Below, in pieces: positions 1 to 6,649 of a stretch of DNA of 11,465 nt (within the stretch, counting starts at the first letter, position 1; every line of letters starts with the position of its first letter). The notes beneath the pieces are model-generated. The model searched no databases and was not told where the DNA came from. It saw only the letters and a list, made by a program, of their open reading frames with translations. The stretch lies in contig JANYBF010000613.1 of assembly GCA_025360895.1 (NCBI GenBank), forward strand, positions 1 through 11,465. Direction: 5' to 3'. The translations under genes were made by a program, and so were the position numbers. This DNA is from Verrucomicrobiota bacterium (GTDB lineage Bacteria > Verrucomicrobiota > Verrucomicrobiia > Limisphaerales > JADLHS01).

Positions 1-1
1 G

Positions 2-283
2 ATCGCCAATGCGCCCAAAGAATCCGCCGCCCACCGCCCAGCCCAGCAGAAACGCGCCTTGGATGATGGAAGCGTGACGACCCACACTCGGATCCGTCGT
101 AGCCAGACCACCGAGTAGTTCGGCCACGAACGGCAGCGCCACGAGCGTGTAGAGATGCAACTCCAACCAATCAAACGTCCACCCCAACCACGCCGCGATG
201 CCAGATTTCCATTGCTGCGGTGAGATCTGCCGCAGGCTCGTCGCTCCAGGCGGCGAAGATGTTTCGGGGTTGGCGCGGCTCAT
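2..283 (-). CDS. MFS transporter, N-terminal part (runs off left edge)
   Basis: The minus strand from an ATG at 283 is open for 94 codons to the window edge, so only the N-terminus is present. About 30 polar residues precede a hydrophobic segment (residues ~32-60, containing WLGWTFDWLELHLYTL). A short polar loop follows, then a second hydrophobic segment ending in GGGFFGRIGD. The FDW-type first helix, and a second helix running into the start of the G-x-x-x-D loop, match the beginning of motif A in major facilitator proteins of the metabolite/sugar-proton symporter kind. A substrate cannot be assigned from this piece. No Shine-Dalgarno sequence is visible before the ATG. The gene is divergent from the small membrane gene at 446, with about 160 bases between them. 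MFS membership is fairly secure; the exact start is less so. Confidence 0.75.
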   Translation of the reverse strand, partial: MSRANPETSSPPGATSLRQISPQQWKSGIAAWLGWTFDWLELHLYTLVALPFVAELLGGLATTDPSVGRHASIIQGAFLLGWAVGGGFFGRIGD

Positions 284-445
284 GGAATGGGCAGATGGTG
301 GCGCAAGAAATCCCGGACGCGAGCGAAATGTTTGCCGTGGCCTGACCGACACCGGGCAATCTCCGTAGGTTCGGGGGAGGCAACAAACAAAAGTCTGGTT
401 CCCATCATCGTTGCCGAAACAATTCCGACGATTTAAGCTGCCGCC

Positions 446-736
446 ATGCACTTGAATGCCAAAGCCCGTCGCCGCTGGTTTGGAGCCCTGTGCCTGATCA
501 CCGCCATCGGCATGTTGGTGGCCGGCGAGACGGTGTTCCAAGGCCGGGTGTCACCATTTGGCTTTATCCTTTACTGGACCGGTTGTTTCGTCGTCACGGG
601 TCTGGCCGCGCTGACGGCTTTGCGCGACGCCGCCTGCGTCCGGGCCGAGAGTCGCCTCGAACAACGCGCCTTGTTCGAGGAAACGCTCCGTAAGATCGAA
701 GCCGAGAAGCGTGCGCGCTCCCAGAGCCAGCCTTAA
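446..736 (+). CDS. Small two-helix membrane protein, function unknown
   Basis: This encodes 96 residues. A basic N-terminus (KARRR) leads into a first hydrophobic helix (residues ~12-30) and a second one (~37-60). A charged C-terminal helix of about 35 residues rich in Arg, Glu and Ala (ESRLEQRALFEETLRKIEAE) follows and may form a short coiled coil. The positive-inside pattern suggests both ends face the cytoplasm. I do not recognise a named family and assign no function. Protein character and the clear hydrophobic pattern favour this frame over overlapping frames. No Shine-Dalgarno sequence precedes the ATG. It is transcribed away from the partial MFS gene and lies 199 bases before the SirB1-like gene, so the two are probably separate units. 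Confidence 0.6.
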   Translation: MHLNAKARRRWFGALCLITAIGMLVAGETVFQGRVSPFGFILYWTGCFVVTGLAALTALRDAACVRAESRLEQRALFEETLRKIEAEKRARSQSQP

Positions 737-775
737 TCCGCGTCGGCGCACCACCGCTTCGCTCAGCACTCCTCC

Positions 776-793
776 TCCCAACGGGATTTTTTT
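776..793 (+). terminator. Weak terminator-like hairpin with T-run
   Basis: A four-base-pair stem (TCCC/GGGA, loop AAC) is followed directly by seven Ts, 40 bases after the stop of the small membrane protein gene. The T-run is good but the stem is very short, so this is only a candidate intrinsic terminator. Confidence 0.25.
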
Positions 794-935
794 CGGGAGA
801 TGGCCTGGGCTTTCGTTTCTTCAAAAAAGCGGCAATTCCACCCCGCCGGCCTCGTAGTTTCACCGGGATCAATTCCCGCCTAGCCCTGAATTGTTACATC
901 CGACGGCATGAGGTCTATTACCGGAACAAGATTTC

Positions 936-1808
936 ATGCAACCAGCAACTGCAAAAACAAATTGGGAACCGCTGCCGGAACGCGAGCGGACGGCGTTGAT
1001 CAACTTGCTCGGCGACGAAGATCCGTCGGTTTATCAAGCCGTGCGACAAAAGATTCTTTCCCTCGGTCACGATACCCAGGTCTGGCTCAAGCCGTGTCGC
1101 CTGAGCAGCGACCCCATGTTACGACGGCACGCGCAGGACTTGATCCAGCATTTTGATCGCGAGGTCGCCGACACGCGCTTCATGGCGTACTGTCTGCAAT
1201 CCGAAGAGCAGTTGGATTTGGAAACCGGCGCCTGGCTGCTGGCGCAAACCCAACATCCGGAAATCAACCCAGCGGCCTACCGCGCGCTGCTGGATGACTT
1301 CGCCGGTGAACTCCGCGAATGGCTCGCCTTTGGCAATCCGCAGGAACGCCTGCTCAACCGGATCAACGAATACGTCTTCACGCAACTCAACTTCACGGGC
1401 AACATGGAGAACTATTACGACCCGGAAAACACCTTTCTGAACCGCGTGCTGGACCGGCGCACGGGCAGTCCCATCAGCCTGTGCCTAGTTTATATTCTCC
1501 TCACCCAACGGTTGGGGCTGCCGGTCTGTGGCATCGGCCTGCCGGGTCATTCGTTGTGTCGTTACCAGTCCGCCGCGGAGGAGGTTTACGTGGACGCCTT
1601 CAATCTCGGCAAATTGCTGACGCGCAGTGATTGCATGGATCACCTGGCCCGCTGCCACCACGAAGGCCGTGAAGAATATCTCAAACCGATGACCGCGCGC
1701 CGCATGCTCGCCCGCATGTGCGGCAACCTGGAACAGATTTATCTCGAACTCAAACAAGCCGACGACGCGGCCCGTGTACAACGCTACCTCTTCGCGCTGA
1801 CGCGGTGA
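936..1808 (+). CDS. SirB1-family transglutaminase-like protein
   Basis: This 290-residue protein has two parts. Residues ~15-75 look like HEAT-type paired helices (LINLLGDEDPSV then LRRHAQDLI). Residues ~95-235 match the SirB1/YchA transglutaminase-like region, with the typical stretch NRVLDRRTGSPISLCLVYIL, then RLGLPVCGIGLPGH and VYVDAF. His205 and Asp220 occupy the positions of the transglutaminase His and Asp. The place expected for the nucleophilic Cys appears to be Ser181 in PISL, which suggests a non-catalytic or altered fold, as I believe is common in this family. The C-terminal ~40 residues are helical and could be a TPR-like remnant. The biochemical role of SirB1 proteins is not established. 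The start at 936 keeps the HEAT-like part intact; no strong Shine-Dalgarno is seen. The gene ends 19 bases from the convergent phospholipase D gene. Confidence 0.85.
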   Translation: MQPATAKTNWEPLPERERTALINLLGDEDPSVYQAVRQKILSLGHDTQVWLKPCRLSSDPMLRRHAQDLIQHFDREVADTRFMAYCLQSEEQLDLETGAWLLAQTQHPEINPAAYRALLDDFAGELREWLAFGNPQERLLNRINEYVFTQLNFTGNMENYYDPENTFLNRVLDRRTGSPISLCLVYILLTQRLGLPVCGIGLPGHSLCRYQSAAEEVYVDAFNLGKLLTRSDCMDHLARCHHEGREEYLKPMTARRMLARMCGNLEQIYLELKQADDAARVQRYLFALTR

Positions 1809-1827
1809 GTGGGGCACCCAATTTCCA

Positions 1828-2964
1828 TCAATCCGGCAGCGCCCGCCATTGGCGCTGCGCCACATGCGGATCCACCCGCGCCAAAATAAAATACGCCCAG
1901 CGCTCCCGCAATCGCGTCCAGAAACTGCGCCCGCGCTTCCACTCCGCCAACTCAATTCGCCGCCCCAGCGCCTGCGCTGCGCCAAAAATCTCCCGTGCCT
2001 CCGCCACCAAGGGCGGATGCGTCAACCGCAACATCAACTCGTAATTGATCCCCAGGCTGCGGGCGTCCAAGTTCGCCGAACCGACATACACCGCGTCCTC
2101 CACAATGATCAGCTTCGCGTGCAACACCTGCGGCCCATATTCGTAAATCTCCGCGCCGGATTGGAGCAAGCGCTGATACAGACTGCGCGCCGCAAGTTGC
2201 GAGAAGGCCACATCCGACTTGCCCGCGAGGACGAATTGCAAGGTTCCCCCGCGCCGCGCCACCCGGCCGAAATCCCGGCGCAACGACCACGGCGGGAGAA
2301 AATACGCGGCCATCGCTTGCACCACCCGCGCGGATCGGAGATCAGCGTGCAACCTACGACGGATCGGATTGCGCCCCAGGCCTGGGCCACCGAGCAGCAA
2401 TTGTTCGCTCGCTGAAAGCGCCGTGTGCCGCCGCCCGCCACGCCGCCAACGTGACGACCGCTTCTGCCGGAACTCCGCGTGCGCAAACATTTCATCGAAC
2501 GCTTCCGCCAACGCCAACGCCAGCGGACCTTCCAACTGCAACCCGAGATCAAGCCAGCCGCGCGTTACCCCATCGCCCTCGTATTCCGTTGCAATATTGA
2601 AGCCGCCCACAAACGCCACCCGCTCATCACACACCAATATTTTGCGATGATCTCGAATGGCAAAACGGTTTAACGCGAGCGGATTAAACACGCGCACCGT
2701 CGCGCCGGTTGCCGTCAACGGGGACCAGAAATCACCCGGCAACTCCATCGAACCCACCCCATCCACCAACAGCTTTACCGCCACCCCCCGCTGCCGCGCC
2801 CGCACCAGCGCATCACGAAAGCGGCGACCCAACGCGTCGTTGGCAAAAATGTAAGTTTCCAGCCGGATGCTTTCCGCAGCGGCATCCACGGCGGCGAGGA
2901 GGGCGGGAAATGCCTCGTCGCCACTCCGCAACCATTTCCAAGCGATGATCTGAGGCGACGACAT
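1828..2964 (-). CDS. Cardiolipin synthase / phospholipase D family protein (ClsB-like)
   Basis: This 378-residue protein has two phospholipase D half-domains. The first HKD motif is canonical: H106-x-K108-x4-D113, followed by GGFN (120-123). The second is H282-x-K284 with Glu289 where the Asp is expected and Asp290 next to it, followed by GSANLDARS and NYE. The N-terminal line (SIRLETYIF, then GVAVKLLVDGVGS) is typical of cardiolipin synthases. There are no N-terminal transmembrane helices, which matches the shorter ClsB-type enzymes rather than ClsA. The family joins phosphatidyl groups to make cardiolipin at the inner membrane; other phosphatidyl transfers are possible. The C-terminus is basic and aromatic (FWTRLRERWAYF), possibly for membrane contact. 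The start at 2964 is the only ATG that keeps the first domain intact; no good Shine-Dalgarno precedes it. It lies 148 bases downstream of a response regulator on the same strand. Confidence 0.9.
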   Translation of the reverse strand: MSSPQIIAWKWLRSGDEAFPALLAAVDAAAESIRLETYIFANDALGRRFRDALVRARQRGVAVKLLVDGVGSMELPGDFWSPLTATGATVRVFNPLALNRFAIRDHRKILVCDERVAFVGGFNIATEYEGDGVTRGWLDLGLQLEGPLALALAEAFDEMFAHAEFRQKRSSRWRRGGRRHTALSASEQLLLGGPGLGRNPIRRRLHADLRSARVVQAMAAYFLPPWSLRRDFGRVARRGGTLQFVLAGKSDVAFSQLAARSLYQRLLQSGAEIYEYGPQVLHAKLIIVEDAVYVGSANLDARSLGINYELMLRLTHPPLVAEAREIFGAAQALGRRIELAEWKRGRSFWTRLRERWAYFILARVDPHVAQRQWRALPD

Positions 2965-3112
2965 GCGAGGACTCTATGCCCTCGCCAGGAGACTGGCAAA
3001 CTCTCCTGTGTTTACTGATGCTTGGCGAAGCCCCCCGGAAAAGGTCGCGCCGGGTGCGCTTAAAGTTACGTGCGCCGCAGGCCGCAAAATTTGAAACGTG
3101 TGCGCGGCCCGA

Positions 3113-3796
3113 TCAGGCGGCCGCATTAAATTGCGACAACGGCAGTGCGGGCAGGAAAACCATTCGCTGCGCGATGGCGAAGCGGGTCAGGCCGGCGATG
3201 GAGTAAATTTGGAGTTTGCGCATGATACTTTCGCGATGCGTCTCCACGGTGCGCACCCCAATCTTGAGCTGGCCGGCAATCGCCTTGTTGCTCGCGCCCT
3301 CGGCAATGTGCGTGAGAACTTCCCGTTCCCGGTTCGTCAACCGCGCGGGGCCAGCGGCTTCGTGATTGTCCCGCACCATCTGGTTGAGCGCCCCCCGGGT
3401 CACGTCCGGGCTAAAATACGTCGTCCCCGCCTGCACCGTTTCGATGGCGTGGACGATCTCCTCGGCAGGAGCCTCCTTCACAACAAACCCGCGCGCACCG
3501 CATTGCATAATGCGCAATGCGTAATCGGAGTTGGAATACATCGAAAAAATCAGGACTTTGACCGGCGGCATTTCGCGGCGCAACAAGTCCGTCGTGACCA
3601 ACCCGTTCATAGCCGGCATATCAATGTCCATCAACACCACGTCCGGTTTCAACTCGCGCGTCCGGATCAACGCTTCACACCCATCGCCCGCTTCGCCGAC
3701 GACCTGGACCCTTTCCTGGCGCGCGAGGCACATGCAGATGCCGTGGCGCACGATCGGATGGTCATCCACAATCAAAAGTCGGATTGGTTCGTTCAT
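3113..3796 (-). CDS. NarL/FixJ-family response regulator (REC + LuxR-type HTH)
   Basis: This 227-residue protein has a receiver domain (residues ~5-122). The acidic pair Asp11-Asp12, phospho-acceptor Asp57 (VVLMDIDMP), switch Ser85 and Lys106 (GFVVKEAP) are all present, so it should be phosphorylatable. A LuxR-type DNA-binding domain follows at ~153-210, starting LTNREREVL and containing IGVRTVETHRESIMRKL. The last ~17 residues are a hydrophobic and polar extension. Proteins of this class bind DNA as dimers after phosphorylation by a sensor kinase. No histidine kinase is present in the window, so this is an orphan here. It shares a strand with a second regulator upstream (stop at 4220), but a terminator and a promoter candidate between them argue for separate transcription. 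The start is set by the receiver domain; there is no Shine-Dalgarno before it. Confidence 0.93.
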   Translation of the reverse strand: MNEPIRLLIVDDHPIVRHGICMCLARQERVQVVGEAGDGCEALIRTRELKPDVVLMDIDMPAMNGLVTTDLLRREMPPVKVLIFSMYSNSDYALRIMQCGARGFVVKEAPAEEIVHAIETVQAGTTYFSPDVTRGALNQMVRDNHEAAGPARLTNREREVLTHIAEGASNKAIAGQLKIGVRTVETHRESIMRKLQIYSIAGLTRFAIAQRMVFLPALPLSQFNAAA

Positions 3797-3831
3797 AGAT
3801 TTGTCAAAACTCTGCGATCAGTCTTCCCCGG

Positions 3832-3978
3832 TTACGGCTTCCGCTGAAAATGTTTCCCGCGCGGGCGCGGATGGTAAATCTTTACCCGGCAAGGTCGGTT
3901 CAAGCAACGGATGCGCCCGCCAAAAACTGCCGCTATGGCAAAGGCAATCAGCCCACTCCGAACGATTTGCGTACTCAT
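3832..3978 (-). CDS. Possible small ORF: 48-residue peptide with one hydrophobic segment
   Basis: An ATG at 3978 opens a 48-codon frame ending at TAA 3832-3834, 35 bases before the response regulator start. It begins MSTQIVRSGLIAFAIAAVFG, a short hydrophobic stretch (residues ~8-20) followed by a strongly basic tail rich in Arg, Lys, His and Pro. This could be a single-pass membrane or antimicrobial-like peptide on the leader of the regulator mRNA, or chance. An overlapping 65-codon frame (3818-4015) begins inside the 10-base direct repeats and has no hydrophobic or domain signal, so I prefer the 48-codon frame. Evidence is only composition and position. Confidence 0.2.
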   Translation of the reverse strand: MSTQIVRSGLIAFAIAAVFGGRIRCLNRPCRVKIYHPRPRGKHFQRKP

Positions 3979-3995
3979 CGGTCCGGCCCCGATCC

Positions 3996-4025
3996 GTTCC
4001 GTCATGTTCCGTCATGTTCCGTCAT
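3996..4025. repeat. Three exact tandem copies of a 10-base unit
   Basis: The unit GTTCCGTCAT occurs three times without interruption (on the minus strand ATGACGGAAC). The period is about one helical turn of B-DNA, so the copies would face the same side of the helix. They begin about 13 bases downstream of the -10 of a minus-strand promoter candidate, in the leader of the response regulator gene. They could be operator half-sites for a regulator or a replication-slippage repeat. Confidence 0.9.
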
Positions 4026-4037
4026 TTGTGTAGTAAA

Positions 4038-4066
4038 TTCATACGCCCGACCTCGGACGGTGACAA
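4038..4066 (-). promoter_or_regulatory. Sigma70-like promoter candidate for the downstream response regulator
   Basis: Read on the minus strand: TTGTCA (4066-4061), a 17-base spacer, then TATGAA (4043-4038). The -35 matches the consensus at five of six positions and the -10 at four of six. Transcription would start near 4030, giving a leader of roughly 235 bases before the regulator start at 3796 and running through the three direct repeats. The spacing is ideal, but consensus-like sites occur by chance and sigma preferences of this organism are unknown. Confidence 0.35.
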
Positions 4067-4160
4067 CAAGGGCACACCAGTTTCGTTTGTCCGGTGAAGT
4101 TGGGGGACGCCCTCCCGGGAAATCCCCGGGGCGCACGGGCGAGCAGCATTGGCCCGGGAA

Positions 4161-4194
4161 ACAAAAACCCCGTTCTGATGAAATCAGAACGGGG
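4161..4194 (-). terminator. Strong intrinsic terminator of the response regulator gene ending at 4220
   Basis: A perfect 12-base-pair stem (4168-4179 with 4183-4194, CCCCGTTCTGAT pairing with ATCAGAACGGGG) closes a three-base loop. On the minus strand it is followed at once by five Ts, then GT. It begins 25 bases past the stop codon of the regulator at 4220. Stem, loop and T-tract are all classical, and orientation fits the minus strand only, since the plus strand has no T-run after it. Confidence 0.9.
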
Positions 4195-4219
4195 AAACAG
4201 AACCCGATCAGAAAAAGCT

Positions 4220-4906
4220 TCAGGCCGGCACTTCGCGCTGCACCCAGGCGGTGGCGTACTGCGTCAACTCGGACGCCCCTTTGAGATTGAGCTTCCGCTT
4301 GATCTGCTCGCGGTAGTATTCAACCGTCTTGACGCTTAGATGCAGTTCGCCGGCAATCTCCTTGGTTTTCTTCCACTGACCGATGAGATGGAACACTTCC
4401 ACTTCGCGATCGCTCAATGATTTAACCGGGGATTCCTGCGCGTCGGTGTGACCGCCGCGGACCTGGTTTTGCAACATCTTACCGGCCAACGCGTCGCTGA
4501 CATAAACACTGCCGACGAGCACCCGCCGGATGGCCGTCGGGATTCGTTCCAGCGCCTCTTGCTTCATCAAGTAACCAAGCGCGCCAGCACGGAAAGCAAT
4601 CTCCGCGTAAATTGATTCGTCGTGGATGCTGACCACCAGGATCGGCAGGCCGGGGAATTGTGCCTTGATGTTACGCATCAATTCCAATCCGCTGCTGTCC
4701 TTAAGCGACAGGTCGGTCACCACCAGGTCCGGCTTGAGTTTGCTGATCAAATCCAAGGCTTTGGCCGCCGAATCGGATTCGCCGCATACCACCAGATCAC
4801 TTTGCCGGTTGATGAGCTGGGAAATACCAAAACGCACCACCGCATGGTCGTCCACCAACAGAATTCGCTTCCGGCTGTCTTTGATGTCGGTGTCTTTTGT
4901 TTGCAT
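4220..4906 (-). CDS. NarL/FixJ-family response regulator (REC + LuxR-type HTH)
   Basis: This 228-residue protein has a receiver domain at ~13-135. Asp19-Asp20 (LLVDDHAVVR), phospho-acceptor Asp65 (LVVTDLSLKD), switch Ser93 and Lys115 (GYLMKQEALE) are all intact. A LuxR-type HTH at ~163-222 starts LSDREVEVF and contains LSVKTVEYYREQIKRKL. The recognition region reads VEYYRE instead of the VETHRE seen in the neighbouring regulator, so the two probably bind different DNA sites. An acidic and polar linker (GGHTDAQESPVKS) joins the domains. No sensor kinase is nearby. It has its own strong terminator 25 bases after the stop. It is divergent from the Tet-like MFS gene with 251 bases between, so it could control that exporter; this is inference from position only. 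The ATG at 4906 has an AT-rich leader without a Shine-Dalgarno. Confidence 0.93.
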   Translation of the reverse strand: MQTKDTDIKDSRKRILLVDDHAVVRFGISQLINRQSDLVVCGESDSAAKALDLISKLKPDLVVTDLSLKDSSGLELMRNIKAQFPGLPILVVSIHDESIYAEIAFRAGALGYLMKQEALERIPTAIRRVLVGSVYVSDALAGKMLQNQVRGGHTDAQESPVKSLSDREVEVFHLIGQWKKTKEIAGELHLSVKTVEYYREQIKRKLNLKGASELTQYATAWVQREVPA

Positions 4907-4954
4907 TATTATTGGAAATTGTCGTACGACCCACCGCTTCGCTGCCCCCTTGTC

Positions 4955-4969
4955 GCAAGTTGGAAGCCA
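4955..4969 (-). promoter_or_regulatory. Sigma54-like -24/-12 element candidate upstream of the response regulator at 4906
   Basis: On the minus strand the bases read TGGCTT, five bases, then TTGCG. This keeps the invariant GG and GC with the required ten-base spacing between them. Transcription would start about 35-40 bases before the ATG at 4906. It matches the usual TGGCAC-N5-TTGCA pattern only in part, and about one such match per few windows is expected by chance. Confidence 0.2.
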
Positions 4970-5094
4970 ATCGTGCTAATATCCGGCCACCACGCACCAG
5001 CCGTCACGCATCACTTCATTGGTTGTCCTTCACCGAGACAACCGCGCGGCAGAACAAGACAAGTCGCCGCCACATGCGCTCCACACGCGCTCCC

Positions 5095-5122
5095 TTGACT
5101 CGCCGCCGACTGCAACTAGACT
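5095..5122 (+). promoter_or_regulatory. Sigma70-like promoter candidate for the Tet-like MFS gene
   Basis: TTGACT (5095-5100), a 16-base spacer and TAGACT (5117-5122) lie 35 bases before the ATG at 5158. The -35 matches five of six consensus bases and the -10 four of six. Position is good for a short leader. This is a pattern match without independent support. Confidence 0.35.
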
Positions 5123-5157
5123 CCGGCGATGAATTTGCAATATTGCGCCCGCCTCTG

Positions 5158-6393
5158 ATGAAGAAGCCCTCCGTCCTGATCATCTGGCTGACCGTGTTCA
5201 TTGACCTCATCGGCTTCGGCATCGTCGTGCCGCTCGTGCCGCTGTTTAGCAAGCAATTCGGCGCGCACGGTATCGTGATCGGCGTCATCATCGCCTCTTT
5301 CTCCGCGATGCAATTCGTCTTCGCGCCAATCTGGGGCCGGCTTTCCGACCGCATCGGGCGCCGGCCAGTCCTGCTCGGCAGCACGCTGGGTGCGGCCTTG
5401 TCCTACATTTTATTCGCCATCGCGTGCGGTTCGGGAAATATCTGGCTGCTAATTGGTTCCCGCACGTTTGCCGGCATTTGCGGCGGCAACATCACCGTGG
5501 CACAGGCCTATATCGCCGACATCAGCCCGCCGGAACAACGCTCGAAGAAAATGGGCCTCATCGGCATGGCGTTCGGGCTGGGCTTCATTTTTGGGCCGAT
5601 CCTCAGCGGCGTCAGCCTCGAACACTTCGGCCACACCGGCCCCGGCTGGGTCGCTGCCGCGCTCTGCTTTGCAAACTTTCTCCTCGCCCTTTTCATCCTG
5701 AGTGAAAGTCGCCAACCCACCTCCGAGCCTGTCGCCCAACGCCCCCATCTCGATCAGTGGCGACATACGCTGACTCAACCCAAGGTCGGTCTGCTCGTCA
5801 TCGTATTTTTTCTGGCAACCTTCTGCTTCAGTTGCTTTGAAAGCACGCTGCCGTTGCTCGTAAGCGACAACTTTGGTCTGGACGTCACGAGCGACGTAGC
5901 GGCGGCCAAGACCGTCACCAAGATTTTCGTGTTCTGTGGCATCATCGGCGCCTTGGTTCAAGGCGGTTTCATTGGCCGGCTGGTCAAAACGCTCGGCGAG
6001 CCAAAATTGATTGCGCTTAGTTTGTTCCTCACCGCGATCAGCCTGGCATGGTTGCCCTTTATCAAAGGCTCGTCGCAACTTTCCTTCAAACTATTGGCCC
6101 AGCCCGCAGGATTGCCGTGGGTTTGGATGTTGAGCGCCCTCGCGTTGTTGGCCATCGGTTCGAGCCTCACTCGCCCACCATTGTTTGGCCTGCTCTCCAA
6201 TCTCACCTCGGCCAGTGAACAAGGCGCCACGCTTGGCGTCGCCCAAGCCGCGGGCAGCCTGGCACGCATCCTCGGCCCGATCTTTGCCACGACCACGTTG
6301 CACTATTCCCCACCCCTCCCCTATCTGACCTGCACCGGCGTATTGCTTGTGGCCGGCTTCATTGCCGCCCGGAAGTTGTGCCGGGCAGATTGA
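5158..6393 (+). CDS. Tet-like MFS drug/metabolite exporter
   Basis: This 411-residue, strongly hydrophobic protein has about 12 predicted helices. It begins MKKPSVLIIWLTVFIDLIGF with IVVPLVP after it, the first-helix pattern of TetA-type (TCR/Tet) exporters. Motif A is at residues 60-70 (GRLSDRIGRRP). Arg102 in the fourth helix (SRTFAGICGGN), Asp121 (YIADISPPEQR) and motif C at 140-151 (GLGFIFGPILSG, the antiporter motif) are present. A hydrophilic central loop lies near 180-200. Such proteins exchange protons for drugs or metabolites at the inner membrane. The substrate cannot be read from sequence, and tetracycline resistance should not be assumed. The open frame extends 87 codons upstream, but that part is polar, Arg-rich and unlike a transporter N-terminus, so 5158 is the real start. 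Confidence 0.9.
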   Translation: MKKPSVLIIWLTVFIDLIGFGIVVPLVPLFSKQFGAHGIVIGVIIASFSAMQFVFAPIWGRLSDRIGRRPVLLGSTLGAALSYILFAIACGSGNIWLLIGSRTFAGICGGNITVAQAYIADISPPEQRSKKMGLIGMAFGLGFIFGPILSGVSLEHFGHTGPGWVAAALCFANFLLALFILSESRQPTSEPVAQRPHLDQWRHTLTQPKVGLLVIVFFLATFCFSCFESTLPLLVSDNFGLDVTSDVAAAKTVTKIFVFCGIIGALVQGGFIGRLVKTLGEPKLIALSLFLTAISLAWLPFIKGSSQLSFKLLAQPAGLPWVWMLSALALLAIGSSLTRPPLFGLLSNLTSASEQGATLGVAQAAGSLARILGPIFATTTLHYSPPLPYLTCTGVLLVAGFIAARKLCRAD

Positions 6394-6649
6394 TACGCGG
6401 CAGAACGATTCTGGGGATATTCCCGTCCTTGGTTCATAACCGTTCGGCCGGCCATTGCTCGACGCATAACCACCGCAAAACACCAATCACCAACCGACCC
6501 GACGGCGCACGTCAGTTTGGCAACCAAAACTTACCGCCGCCTTTGACCCTGTCCGCCTGTCACTCGCGGCCAAATTAAAACACGAATCGGCTGGCGAAAT
6601 TCGACAGAGAGAGTATTTGCTGGGCAGGCATATTGCTCTGATTCAAATT
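6394..6649. other. Intergenic region before the hemerythrin gene
   Basis: These 256 bases contain no supported gene, strong hairpin or repeat. A TTGACC at 6543-6548 resembles a -35 box but has no -10 box at suitable spacing. Confidence 0.5.

Larger units (their letters stand above)
3797..4219. other. 423-base intergenic region between the two response regulator genes
   Basis: No convincing large gene lies here. Read on the minus strand, it contains in order: the intrinsic terminator of the upstream regulator (4161-4194), a GC-rich stretch with three CCCGGG hexamers, a sigma70-like promoter candidate (4038-4066), three 10-base direct repeats (3996-4025), and a possible 48-codon ORF (3832-3978). 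It therefore looks like a terminator followed by a long regulatory leader for the downstream regulator. Confidence 0.6.

Noticed and set aside
171..386. 71-codon minus-strand frame with LPGVGQATA, resembling a helix-hairpin-helix
   Set aside because: It overlaps the MFS N-terminus in another frame, is short, and the remainder has no DNA-binding or domain character.
2986..3008. Seven-base-pair inverted repeat (CAGGAGA/TCTCCTG) before the phospholipase D gene
   Set aside because: The loop is nine bases and there is no T-run on either strand; too weak for a terminator and without evidence as an operator.
3098..3847. 249-codon plus-strand frame opposite the first response regulator
   Set aside because: It is the antisense of a gene with complete receiver and HTH motifs, is rich in His and Arg as expected of a GC-rich shadow, and shows no domain.
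4114..4158. Cluster of three CCCGGG hexamers able to form a GC hairpin next to the terminator
   Set aside because: There is no T-run or conserved pairing beyond the self-complementary hexamers, which are common in GC-rich DNA; the neighbouring 12-base-pair terminator explains termination.
4921..4930. Perfect 10-base palindrome GTCGTACGAC upstream of the response regulator at 4906
   Set aside because: About ten such palindromes are expected by chance in this length, and no second copy is nearby.
5449..6078. 209-codon minus-strand frame across the Tet-like MFS gene
   Set aside because: The opposite strand encodes a transporter with all motifs; this frame is an acidic low-complexity shadow.
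5158..6393. Tetracycline resistance gene
   Set aside because: The family resemblance is to the general TetA-type exporter group; nothing in the sequence defines tetracycline as substrate.
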